A stretch of 64,000 nucleotides of DNA from positions 526,642-590,641 of the forward strand of contig JANXCT010000001.1 of assembly GCA_025059875.1 (NCBI GenBank). Reading direction: 5' to 3'. Positions 52,674-60,795 of this stretch are shown here, in pieces. Below the pieces are notes generated by a model. That model worked only from the letters and a program-made list of their open reading frames with translations. It did no database searches and was not told where the DNA came from. Source of the DNA: Candidatus Kapaibacterium sp. (GTDB lineage: Bacteria > Bacteroidota > Ignavibacteria > Kapaibacteriales > HRBIN21). The translations under genes were made by a program, and so were the position numbers. Within the stretch, counting starts at the first letter, position 1, and every line of letters begins with the position of its first letter.

Positions 52674-53687
52674 ATGAAGCTTGTTTCGTATCGACTTGGA
52701 CCCTGTGTGCGGGCCGGATTCATCAGTGGTGAGCACTGGATCGTTGATGCTGCAGGGGCATACGAAGTTGCCCGGCGGGAGGGATTGGTCCATCGTCTCT
52801 TCGCGATGCCCACGCAGATGCTGCAACTCTTGGAGCTGTGGGAGGTAGCTAGCGAAGAGCTGCGTCGGCTCCAGGAGTGGTGTGCGGGGCGCGAAGAGGC
52901 TCTTGTTGCCGATGGTTTAGCCTTTGCCCTGGATGAGGCGGTATTGGAGGCTCCGCTCCAGCCACGGTCGCTGCGCGATGGCTACGCCTTTCGGCAGCAC
53001 GTTGAGGCCGCACGCCGGAGCCGCGGACTGCCGATGATCCCAGAGTTCGACGCCTTCCCTGTGTTCTACTTCGGCAACCACCAGGCGGTGACGGGCCCGG
53101 GACCTGTTGCAGTCCAAGCGCGACATCTGGAGCGGCTGGACTTTGAGCTGGAGTGTGCTGTCGTCATCGGCAAGGCTGGTAAGAACATTCCCGCCAGTGT
53201 AGCGGAGCGGTTCATCGCTGGGTTCATGATCATGAACGACTGGAGCGCGCGGGAGCTTCAGGCACAAGAGATGAAGCTGAACCTCGGCCCAGCGAAGGGG
53301 AAGGACTTCGCCACATCGCTGGGTCCTTGGTTGGTGACGCTGGATGAACTCGCAGACCGGGCCATCCTGACCCCGGATGGGAACCACTACGACCTGGAGA
53401 TGACCGCACGGCTTAACGGGGAGCTCATCTCCCACGATACGCTCCGCAACATGCGGTGGACGTTCGCGCAGATCATCGAGCGGGCGAGTTACGGGACATG
53501 GCTGTATCCAGGGGACGTCATCGGGTCTGGGACGTGCGGCACGGGATGCCTCTTAGAGCTCAACACCACAGGTGGTTTCACCCCTGCTCGGTGGCTACAG
53601 CCAGGGGATACAGTAGAGCTCTCGATTGAGCGGCTGGGGACGCTACGGAATACGCTCATGCTGGTGCCGGAGGAGATGGCGCAGTGA
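52674..53687 (+). CDS. Fumarylacetoacetate hydrolase-family protein
   Basis: A 337-residue FAH-family hydrolase. Metal ligands are the Asp in EFDAFP, Glu-x-Glu in FELECAV and the Asp in MNDWSAR. GPAKGKDFATSLGP is the typical FAH segment. The C-terminal part has SGTCGTGCLLE. It would hydrolyse a C-C bond in fumarylacetoacetate or a similar acylpyruvate from aromatic-amino-acid or catechol degradation. The ALDH/RidA pair lies 8 kb upstream in another unit. GAGGTGG stands just before the start. Confidence 0.88.
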   Translation: MKLVSYRLGPCVRAGFISGEHWIVDAAGAYEVARREGLVHRLFAMPTQMLQLLELWEVASEELRRLQEWCAGREEALVADGLAFALDEAVLEAPLQPRSLRDGYAFRQHVEAARRSRGLPMIPEFDAFPVFYFGNHQAVTGPGPVAVQARHLERLDFELECAVVIGKAGKNIPASVAERFIAGFMIMNDWSARELQAQEMKLNLGPAKGKDFATSLGPWLVTLDELADRAILTPDGNHYDLEMTARLNGELISHDTLRNMRWTFAQIIERASYGTWLYPGDVIGSGTCGTGCLLELNTTGGFTPARWLQPGDTVELSIERLGTLRNTLMLVPEEMAQ

Positions 53688-53749
53688 ACAGGTCTGAGAC
53701 TACCCCGTCTGCAGGAGCGGCAGCACATGGCGGCCCGATGGGCTTTCGC

Positions 53750-53757
53750 TAACTTTG
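53750..53757 (+). promoter_or_regulatory. -7 promoter element TAACTTTG (TPR lipoprotein)
   Basis: A perfect match to TAnnTTTG, 41 bases before ATG 53798, in the gap after the FAH-family gene. No TTG at the right spacing upstream. Confidence 0.5.
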
Positions 53758-53797
53758 TGCTTAGCCAGCAGGTGTTTGAGGGATGAGGAGCCGGTAC

Positions 53798-55306
53798 ATG
53801 GCACGGCGGTGGGCTATAGCACTTCTGCTATCGGTGCTTGCCGTAGGGCACTTCCACTGTGCGTCCCCAGAGTTCACGACGGCGAAGATTGCGCTCGGAC
53901 AGCGCGATTACCCCAAGGCACTCCGTAACTTGGAGGCCGAGACGCAGAAGAATCCAAGCAACATCGAGGCGTGGCTCCTCTTGGCGCAACTGCATCGGGA
54001 GCACACACGCTCGTACGAAGCGGCTGCACAAGCACTCCAAGGAGCTCGTGCCAATGATAAGACAGGACGGTGGACCACTCAGATTGCTGCCGAGGAGGTT
54101 GCGCTGTGGGTTACCGTCTACAACCAGGCTATCGTCCAGTACAACGAAGTAGCGACCGCCCAGTCTCCTTCGGCAGAGCAGCTCCAGAAGACTCGTCAGC
54201 TGCTGCAGTTGGCAATTCGCCTAAAGCCAGACGTTCCTGATCCCTACGGTCTGCTAGGGATCGTGGAGGAACTTGCAAGGGACACTGTGGCTGCCTTACA
54301 GAACTTCGTCCGCTACCGGCAGCTGGTACAGCCGGAGATAGAGGCCGCACAGAGGGCTGGCGTCACTCTCGGTATGGCCCGCAGTGAACTCCTACGGAGG
54401 TTGGGTCCTCCAGCACAGAGCCGCAACATCCTGGCTGAGCAGGACACGCTCTTCGTTGACCTCTGGACCGTTGAGGGGCAGCCACTCTACGTCTTTGCTG
54501 CGGCAGTGGACGGGAAGGAGGCGGTCGTGGAAGGGTGGCGATATAGGCCACCGCAGGCGTGGACACAGGCCGAAAAGGAGCGGTATGCTCGGCTTATGGT
54601 CCAGCCCCTGGTGAATGCAGCATTGGCATACATGGACCGTGGAGTGCTGGACACAGCCCTCAGCTACGCCCGCGATGTCTTGACCCTCAGCCCAGAAAGC
54701 GAAGCGGGAATGGGTCTGCTGCTGGAGATCTACGACCGCCAGGGACGGACCCAAGAGCTCCTGGACCTCCTCCAGCGACTCCGAAGCCAATTTCCGACGA
54801 AGACAGCCTATACGCTGCAGTACGCAATCGTGCTGACGAAGCAGGAGCGGTACCAAGAGGCTACAAAGGCCTACGACGAAGTCCTGCAGAGGGAACCGGC
54901 AAACGAGCTTGCTCTCTTCAACGGCGCTGTGGCCTACAAGAATTGGGCTGGGAAGCTGCAGCAGGAGGAGATAGAGAAGCGACGCCAGAATCCACGGTAC
55001 CAAGAGCAGCGCGAGCGCTATGCGCCGCTGCTCCGCCGCTCTGCAGAGCTCTTCGAACGCTACCGTCAACTGCCCGGGAAGCAGGACGAGTTCCTTGTGC
55101 TGGAGCAGCTCCTGAACATCTACGAAGTGCTCGGTGAGACCCAAAAGTTGACCCGGCTGGTGGCGGAGCTAGAGCGATTGGAGCCGCTCTATGCCACGCA
55201 GCCACGGTACTACGAGCTCTTGGGTGGCTACTACGCCCGCCGTGGCGAGAAGGCGAAGGCAGAGCAGTACTACAACCGCGCTGACCGACTACGCAACCAA
55301 CAGTGA
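53798..55306 (+). CDS. TPR-repeat probable lipoprotein
   Basis: A 502-residue exported protein. A signal peptide (ARRWAIALLLSVLAVG) ends near HFHCAS, a loose lipobox with Cys about residue 22. TPR units lie at about residues 30-100 (ALGQRDYPKALRNLE) and 340-500 (KQERYQEATKAYDEVL, RRGEKAKAEQYYNRAD). A non-TPR segment (roughly 180-270: RSELLRRLGPPAQS, VDLWTVEGQ) looks like an SmpA/BamE-like insertion. GAGGAG lies seven bases before ATG 53798; ATG 53783 has GAGGG directly abutting and is less likely. The function is unknown, probably an envelope scaffold. Confidence 0.75.
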   Translation: MARRWAIALLLSVLAVGHFHCASPEFTTAKIALGQRDYPKALRNLEAETQKNPSNIEAWLLLAQLHREHTRSYEAAAQALQGARANDKTGRWTTQIAAEEVALWVTVYNQAIVQYNEVATAQSPSAEQLQKTRQLLQLAIRLKPDVPDPYGLLGIVEELARDTVAALQNFVRYRQLVQPEIEAAQRAGVTLGMARSELLRRLGPPAQSRNILAEQDTLFVDLWTVEGQPLYVFAAAVDGKEAVVEGWRYRPPQAWTQAEKERYARLMVQPLVNAALAYMDRGVLDTALSYARDVLTLSPESEAGMGLLLEIYDRQGRTQELLDLLQRLRSQFPTKTAYTLQYAIVLTKQERYQEATKAYDEVLQREPANELALFNGAVAYKNWAGKLQQEEIEKRRQNPRYQEQRERYAPLLRRSAELFERYRQLPGKQDEFLVLEQLLNIYEVLGETQKLTRLVAELERLEPLYATQPRYYELLGGYYARRGEKAKAEQYYNRADRLRNQQ

Positions 55307-55315
55307 GGCATAGCA

Positions 55316-55639
55316 ATGGAACACGACAAGTCCAAGCTAGAGCAGCCAACCATCGAGCACCAGATCAACATAGAGCTTGGCGAGCAAGAGGCTCAGGGGA
55401 TTTACTCCAACCTGGTCATCATCTCGCATTCGATTGCGGAGTTCGTGTTGGACTTCACCCGTGTCCTGCCAGGATTGCCTCGGGCGCGCGTTCATGCTCG
55501 GATTCTGATGACTCCGCAGCACGCTAAGCTCTTCTGGATGGCGCTTGGGGAGAACATTCGCAAGTACGAGCAGCAGTATGGGGAGATCCGTGTAGAGCCC
55601 CAGCAATCCATGCCCTCGATCCCCTTCCGAGTGCATTGA
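55316..55639 (+). CDS. DUF3467 protein
   Basis: A 107-residue protein. The motif GIYSNLVIISHSIAEFVLDF with RILMTPQHAKLFWMALGENI is DUF3467, common in Bacteroidota and archaea, function unknown. It starts nine bases after the TPR gene with GAGG at a good spacing. Its stop overlaps an in-frame TTG of the GH57 gene (TTGA). Confidence 0.88.
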   Translation: MEHDKSKLEQPTIEHQINIELGEQEAQGIYSNLVIISHSIAEFVLDFTRVLPGLPRARVHARILMTPQHAKLFWMALGENIRKYEQQYGEIRVEPQQSMPSIPFRVH

Positions 55640-55656
55640 CGCAGAAGCCCTTGCGG

Positions 55657-57315
55657 ATGGCGCTTGGAGCTATCGTTGTGGTCCTCCATGCGCACCTCCC
55701 GTATGTGTTACACCACGGTCGTTTTCCCCACGGCACCGATTGGCTCTGCGAGGCTGTAGCAGAGTGCTACCTGCCACTGCTGAAGGTTCTGCGGGGATTG
55801 ATACGACGTGGCCTTCTGCCGCGCTGCACGCTGGAATTCTCGCCTGTGCTGTGCGAACAGCTAGCCCATCCCGCTTTCCGGGTGCTCTTCCAGCAGTACT
55901 GCCAGGAGAAGATGGAGGCAGCTCGGGAGGATGAGTTCCACTTCCGCCGCTATGGTTACGGCGAGCATTGGATCCGTCTGGCCCAGCTATGGCAGACGTG
56001 GTACGCTGAGCGGCTGCAGGAGTTTCTGGAGGAGTACCGAGGAGACCTCATCGCTGCTTTTGCGCGCCTGCAGTCCATAGAGGTAGTGGAGCTGGCGACT
56101 TCGGCAGCTACCCATGCGTACCTCCCGCTGCTGCCAAGCGAGCGAGCGGTTGCCTTCCAGCTTCGAGTTGGTGTGGAGGCGTACCGGCGCCATTTCGGCC
56201 GTACACCGCAGAGCGTGTGGCTGCCTGAGTGTGGTTACTACCCAGCGCAGGATACGACGGCGGAATCCCTTTACGGCTCAAGGGCACAGCGTTCGGTTGG
56301 GGTAGAGTATTGGCTGTGGCAACTCGGACTGGAGAGCTGCGTGGTGGAACAGCAGCTGTTGGAGCGTGGCCACTTCTGGTCGCGATCGGAACGTTGTCGT
56401 GGGCCATCGCTGTTACAGCCGTACTGGTGTTGCTCCATGCCTGAGTGCCCGTGGGGATGCTACATCCTGGCCCGACACCAGGCAACGGCAGCTCATGTCT
56501 GGGATGCCCGGACGGGCTATCCAGGTGATGGGGACTACTTAGACTTCCACAAGCGCCACTACACTTCGTGGCTGCGGTACTGGCGCGTGACGGACAACCG
56601 GCTGGATATGCAGTACAAGCTGCTCTACGTGCCCGACTGGGCTCAGGGTAAGGCGGCAGGGCATGCTACACACTTCGCCGACGTCCTGACTCGAACGCTC
56701 GCTGAGGAGTCTCAGCGCCAGGGTTGTTTCCCAGTCCTCTGCCTGCCGTTTGACGCTGAGCTCTTCGGGCATTGGTGGTTTGAGGGGCCATTGTTTCTGC
56801 ACTTCCTCTGGGAGCGGGTGGCTGCAGACGGTGCCGTGGAACTGTGGAGCCTCCGGGAATGTCGACAGCGGACGCAGCCAGTGGGACAGGTACGGCTTCC
56901 TGCTGGCTCGTGGGGAAAGGATGCCGGGCATGAGCCTTGGATAGACCCTAGGGTGCGGTGGATGTGGCACTTCTTAGCCCAGGCGGAGGAGCGCCTCCAG
57001 ACTCTCCTCCGGCGCTTCCCGACAGGGGTTCGCTCTCCACTCCAGGAACGGCTCCTCCGACAGGCTCTGCGTGAACTCCTGCTGATGCAGAGTTCGGATT
57101 GGATGTTCCAGGTAGTCACCGGGGGTGCCCAAGAGTATGCCGAGCAGCGTTTTGCCTTCCATGCCCAAGACTTCGAACGTCTGTGCCAGCTCGTAGAGGA
57201 GAGCTCGGGACGAGGGGAGCTAACGCCGGACGAGGAAAAGTTCGTCAGTGCTGTCGAGGAGCGGGATTCGGTCTTCCCAGAGTTGTCGGTGGAATGGTGG
57301 AGCCAGCCACTGTGA
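55657..57315 (+). CDS. GH57 glucan enzyme (branching-enzyme-like)
   Basis: A 552-residue family 57 glycoside hydrolase with a DUF1957-type C-terminus. The first conserved motif is HAHLPY near residue 12. The nucleophile region is WLPECGYYP (Glu near residue 190) and the acid/base region FDAELFGHWW (Asp near residue 365). Such proteins are 1,4-alpha-glucan branching enzymes or related transferases, consistent with the glycogen phosphorylase at 23229-25841. The C-terminal ~130 residues (MQSSDWMFQVVTGGAQEYAE) match the branching group. A TTG at 55636 overlaps the DUF3467 stop; ATG 55657 is preferred. It ends overlapping the HAD-UbiA gene by 22 bases. Confidence 0.88.
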   Translation: MALGAIVVVLHAHLPYVLHHGRFPHGTDWLCEAVAECYLPLLKVLRGLIRRGLLPRCTLEFSPVLCEQLAHPAFRVLFQQYCQEKMEAAREDEFHFRRYGYGEHWIRLAQLWQTWYAERLQEFLEEYRGDLIAAFARLQSIEVVELATSAATHAYLPLLPSERAVAFQLRVGVEAYRRHFGRTPQSVWLPECGYYPAQDTTAESLYGSRAQRSVGVEYWLWQLGLESCVVEQQLLERGHFWSRSERCRGPSLLQPYWCCSMPECPWGCYILARHQATAAHVWDARTGYPGDGDYLDFHKRHYTSWLRYWRVTDNRLDMQYKLLYVPDWAQGKAAGHATHFADVLTRTLAEESQRQGCFPVLCLPFDAELFGHWWFEGPLFLHFLWERVAADGAVELWSLRECRQRTQPVGQVRLPAGSWGKDAGHEPWIDPRVRWMWHFLAQAEERLQTLLRRFPTGVRSPLQERLLRQALRELLLMQSSDWMFQVVTGGAQEYAEQRFAFHAQDFERLCQLVEESSGRGELTPDEEKFVSAVEERDSVFPELSVEWWSQPL

Positions 57316-58730
57316 GTTCTGCAGGTCCGCCACTGGTTGTGGATTTAGACGGAACGCTGCTGCGAACAGATGCTCTCTGGGAGTGCTTCGTTCGGCTGTT
57401 GCGGCACCGTCCGTGGAGAGTGGCGCTGATCCCGTTGTGGCTGCTGCAGGGTGGGCGAGCGTATGTCAAGGCTCGGCTTGCAGCCGAAACTGGGCTTCAA
57501 GCGGACGGTCTTCCCCTTCGGGAGGAGCTCGTAAGGTGGCTTCAGGCCGAGCGGCAGAGGGGACGGAGGATTATCTTAGCTACGGCCGCGCCACCCTCCG
57601 TTGGCGAGTCTGTTGCTAGACGCACAGGACTCTTCGATGCGGTGATGACGAGTACAGATGTCGACAACCTCCGTGGGCGGCAGAAGCTGCAGCGGATCCA
57701 GAGCTTCCTTGGCGCGGAACCGTTTGAGTACGTCGGGAATTCGCGAGCAGACATCCCTATCTGGTCGGCTGCAGTCGCTGCTCATATCGTGGGGACTCCG
57801 CGGTTCATACGACGGATGCGACGCCTCTTCACTGAAGGACGCGACTTTCCGCAACCATTGCGGTGGCGGGCGCTACTCAAAGTTCTACGGCTCCACCAGT
57901 GGCTGAAGAACCTACTGGTATTCGTGCCAATCATCCTGGCACATCGCCTCTCGGAGTGGCAGCTCTGGGGGATGGCTGCACTGGCGTTCGTTGCGCTGAG
58001 CTTGGTTGCCTCTGGTCTGTACGTCTTCAACGATCTCATGGATGTGGAGGCAGATCGGCGCCATCCTCGGAAGCGGAAACGTCCTTTCGCCAGTGGGGAG
58101 TTGCCGTTGTGGGTTGGTGTAGTGCTGGCGCCAGTCCTTGTAGCCGCGGGGGCGATTGCGGCATGGCTCGGCCTGCCACAGCGGTTCTGGCTTGTGTTGG
58201 GGCTCTACGCAGTGGCTTCAGCGCTCTACTCGTTCTGGCTCAAGATGGTACCATTAGTGGATGTCGTCGTACTGGCGGGGCTCTACACGGTGCGTATCCT
58301 TGCCGGTGGCTGGGCTACTGGGATCCCGCTGTCAGGGTGGCTGATGACGTTTGCGATCTTCCTCTTCCTGAGCCTGGCTTTCCTGAAGCGGTATGTGGAA
58401 CTGCGGACGACACCAGAGGCCGAGCTCCCGCGCCGGGGCTATGCTGTAGAGGATGAAGCCCTCGTCCGTTCGTTCGGTACAGCCAGTGGCTACTTGGCCG
58501 TTCTCGTCTTCGTACTCTACGCCAACAGCCCTGCCGTCGTGCAGTTGTACGGACAACCTCAATGGCTGTGGCTGAGCACACCACTGCTGATCTACTGGGT
58601 AGCCCACCTGTGGATGCAGGCGCACCGCCGGCAGATGAGCGATGATCCGCTTGTGTTCGTGCTACGCGATCCCGTCAGCTACGCTGTCGCCGTTGGATTG
58701 GGTCTTATCTTCCTCCTTGCCAGCGGATGA
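57294..58730 (+). CDS. HAD phosphatase-UbiA prenyltransferase fusion (DPPR synthase-like)
   Basis: A 478-residue bifunctional protein. Residues ~12-190 are a HAD phosphatase: VVDLDGTLL (nucleophile Asp), ATAAPPS, RGRQKLQRI (Lys) and VGNSRADIP. Residues ~200-478 are a UbiA prenyltransferase with NDLMDVEADRRHPRKRKRPFASG, the first Asp-rich motif, in the form seen in mycobacterial Rv3806c. UbiA would join PRPP to polyprenyl phosphate, and HAD could remove the 5-phosphate, a step done by a separate enzyme in mycobacteria. Its stop overlaps the next ATG (ATGA) and the neighbours are DprE1- and DprE2-like, which fixes the pathway. The frame is open to 57099 but ATG 57294 precedes the HAD motif correctly. 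Confidence 0.88.
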   Translation: MVEPATVSSAGPPLVVDLDGTLLRTDALWECFVRLLRHRPWRVALIPLWLLQGGRAYVKARLAAETGLQADGLPLREELVRWLQAERQRGRRIILATAAPPSVGESVARRTGLFDAVMTSTDVDNLRGRQKLQRIQSFLGAEPFEYVGNSRADIPIWSAAVAAHIVGTPRFIRRMRRLFTEGRDFPQPLRWRALLKVLRLHQWLKNLLVFVPIILAHRLSEWQLWGMAALAFVALSLVASGLYVFNDLMDVEADRRHPRKRKRPFASGELPLWVGVVLAPVLVAAGAIAAWLGLPQRFWLVLGLYAVASALYSFWLKMVPLVDVVVLAGLYTVRILAGGWATGIPLSGWLMTFAIFLFLSLAFLKRYVELRTTPEAELPRRGYAVEDEALVRSFGTASGYLAVLVFVLYANSPAVVQLYGQPQWLWLSTPLLIYWVAHLWMQAHRRQMSDDPLVFVLRDPVSYAVAVGLGLIFLLASG

Positions 58731-60052
58731 GCCGGAGGGATTACCTCTCGTGGGGGCGCTATCCGAAGCATCGTCCAGCAACAGTGTGGCGCCTTCGCTG
58801 GCGTAGCGATCCATTACCGGCGGTGCCATTGGGGATGACTCTCCTGCCTCGCGGCTACGGGCGGAGCTATGGTGATAGCTGCCTCAACGATGGGGGAATC
58901 CTGGTAGACGCAACAGGGCTGGACCGCTTCATCGCTCTCGATGAAGAGAACGGCATCCTACGATGCGAAGCGGGGGTAAGCATCGGCCAGGTGCTGGAAT
59001 TGATTGTGCCCCGGGGGTTCTTCGTGCCCGTCAGTCCGGGTACGCAGTGGGTTTCGATTGGCGGTGCGATTGCCAACGACGTCCACGGTAAGAACCATCA
59101 CCGTTCTGGGAGTTTTGGCCGCCATGTGCAGGCGTTTGAGCTTGTGCGCTCCACGGGTGAGCGCCTATTGTGTACTCCCACGCAGAACCCGGAGCTCTTC
59201 CGAGCAACGATTGGTGGCCTAGGACTGACGGGGCTCATTACGTGGGCAGAGATCCGACTCCGGCGAGTGGAGACGGCGTGGATGGAGGTGGAGTTGATTC
59301 CCTTTGGGCACGTGCGCGAGTTTTTCCGCCTGAGCCGGGAGTCGGATGTAGCCTTTGAGTACACGGTTGCCTGGGTAGATGTCACAGCACAAGGCAGCCA
59401 CTTAGGACGGGGTATCTTCTGGCGAGGAAACCATGCGCGAAGTGGAGTTGCCCCATCCGCTCTGCCGGCAACTGGCCCGACTGTCCGGGTGCCAATGGAT
59501 GCCCCGAGCTGGCTTTTGAACCCCTGGAGCGCACGGAAGCTCAACGCGCTGTACTACTGGTTGCAACGTCGGCGGCCACACTCGCAGATCGTACCCTACT
59601 GGACCTTTTTCCACCCGCTGGATGCCGTTGGAGCTTGGAATCGGCTCTACGGCAAGCGTGGCTTCGTGCAGTACCAGTGTGTCGTTTCTCCAGCAGCAGC
59701 CGAGGGGGCCGTTGAGGAGATGCTAGGGCGAATCTCCCGAGCGCGGGTTACGGCATTGCTTGGCGTGCTGAAGGTCTTTGGAGTACAGCGCTCGCCGGGG
59801 ATGCTCTCGTTCCCACGGCCTGGCGTGACACTGGCGGTGGATTTTGCAGTTGAGGGGGAGCGGACGTGGAGGCTGCTGGAGTCATTGGATGCTTGTGTCC
59901 GTGAGGCCGGGGGCGCGTTGTATCCGGCGAAGGATGCCAGGATGTCGCCGGAGATGTTCGAGCTCTCCTTCCCGTGCTGGCGGGAGTTTGCCCGTTTCCG
60001 CGATCCAGCGTTTTCGTCCAGCTTCTGGCGTCGTGTCACAGGAGAGGGGTAG
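58727..60052 (+). CDS. DprE1-like FAD-dependent decaprenylphosphoryl-ribose oxidase
   Basis: A 441-residue VAO/PP-loop flavoprotein. LPRGYGRSYGDSCLNDGG binds FAD pyrophosphate; GTQWVSIGGAIANDVHGKNH follows and matches DprE1. The C-terminal part reads LKVFGVQRSPGMLSFPRPG and LYPAKDAR, with the catalytic-site Lys conserved (Mtb Lys418). At the position of Mtb Cys387, the cysteine trapped by benzothiazinones, this protein has Ala (PGVTLAVDF). It would oxidise the 2'-hydroxyl of polyprenyl-phosphoryl ribose. It is coupled by ATGA to the HAD-UbiA gene and lies two bases before the DprE2-like gene. Confidence 0.88.
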   Translation: MSRRDYLSWGRYPKHRPATVWRLRWRSDPLPAVPLGMTLLPRGYGRSYGDSCLNDGGILVDATGLDRFIALDEENGILRCEAGVSIGQVLELIVPRGFFVPVSPGTQWVSIGGAIANDVHGKNHHRSGSFGRHVQAFELVRSTGERLLCTPTQNPELFRATIGGLGLTGLITWAEIRLRRVETAWMEVELIPFGHVREFFRLSRESDVAFEYTVAWVDVTAQGSHLGRGIFWRGNHARSGVAPSALPATGPTVRVPMDAPSWLLNPWSARKLNALYYWLQRRRPHSQIVPYWTFFHPLDAVGAWNRLYGKRGFVQYQCVVSPAAAEGAVEEMLGRISRARVTALLGVLKVFGVQRSPGMLSFPRPGVTLAVDFAVEGERTWRLLESLDACVREAGGALYPAKDARMSPEMFELSFPCWREFARFRDPAFSSSFWRRVTGEG

Positions 60053-60054
60053 CC

Positions 60055-60795
60055 ATGCGACGAGTCTTCATCGTTGGAGCGACTTCGGCAATCGCGCAGG
60101 CGGTCGGGAGGCTCTATGCAGCCAAGGGTGCTCGGATGGTGCTGGTCGGACGGACGCCGGAGAAACTGGATGCTGTTGTGGCAGATTTGCAGACTCGCGG
60201 TGCAGTGGTTGCTCGTTCTATCCTCTGGGATGCACGCCAGTGGGACCAAGCCCCGCAGGTCGTGGCAGAAGCTCAGCAGGGATTAGGGGAGTTCGATGTT
60301 GTCCTCATTGCCCACGGGAGCCTTCCTCGGCAAGAGGAGTTGTGGCCGCATCCTGAGCGGAACGTTGAGGAGTTCCACGTGAACGCCACCAGCGTCGTAG
60401 CTCTCCTAAGCGCTCTAGTGCCGGTGCTGGAGGCCCAGCGCCATGGGGTGGTGGGGGTCATCAGCTCCGTGGCTGGGGAGCGCGGGCGGGCGCAGATGGC
60501 GGTCTACGGCGCTGCAAAGGCGGCAGTGACAGCGTTCACTGCAGGTGTTCGCGGGCATTTGTTCCGATTTGGAGTCCGCGCCATTACAATCAAGCCCGGC
60601 TACGTGGACACGCCAATGACGGCGCATCTCCCGAAAACCCCTCTGGTTGCCTCGCCACAGGCTGTTGCCCGAAGCATCTACCGGGCTCTGGAGCGGGGCA
60701 AGCCGGAAATCCTCTACGTGCCGTGGTGGTGGAGATGGGTAATGCTCGTGGTGCGCCTCATCCCAGAAGCTGTCTTCAAGAGAGTTCGGCTGTGA
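60055..60795 (+). CDS. DprE2-like short-chain reductase
   Basis: A 246-residue short-chain dehydrogenase. The NAD(P)-binding motif is VGATSAIAQAVGRLYA, with the catalytic SSVAGERGRAQMAVYGAAKA (Ser, Tyr, Lys) and PGYVDTPMT. The C-terminal membrane-associated tail (WWWRWVMLVVRLIP) is typical of DprE2. It would reduce the 2'-keto intermediate from DprE1 to polyprenyl-phosphoryl-D-arabinofuranose. The frame is open to 59974, but GGAGAGGGG precedes ATG 60055 by a good distance. It ends the cassette. Confidence 0.88.
   Translation: MRRVFIVGATSAIAQAVGRLYAAKGARMVLVGRTPEKLDAVVADLQTRGAVVARSILWDARQWDQAPQVVAEAQQGLGEFDVVLIAHGSLPRQEELWPHPERNVEEFHVNATSVVALLSALVPVLEAQRHGVVGVISSVAGERGRAQMAVYGAAKAAVTAFTAGVRGHLFRFGVRAITIKPGYVDTPMTAHLPKTPLVASPQAVARSIYRALERGKPEILYVPWWWRWVMLVVRLIPEAVFKRVRL

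Noticed and set aside
52674..53687. FAH-family gene as part of a kynurenine-degradation operon with the ALDH/RidA pair
   Set aside because: It lies about 8 kb away in another transcription unit and FAH-family members serve many pathways; the link is not supported.
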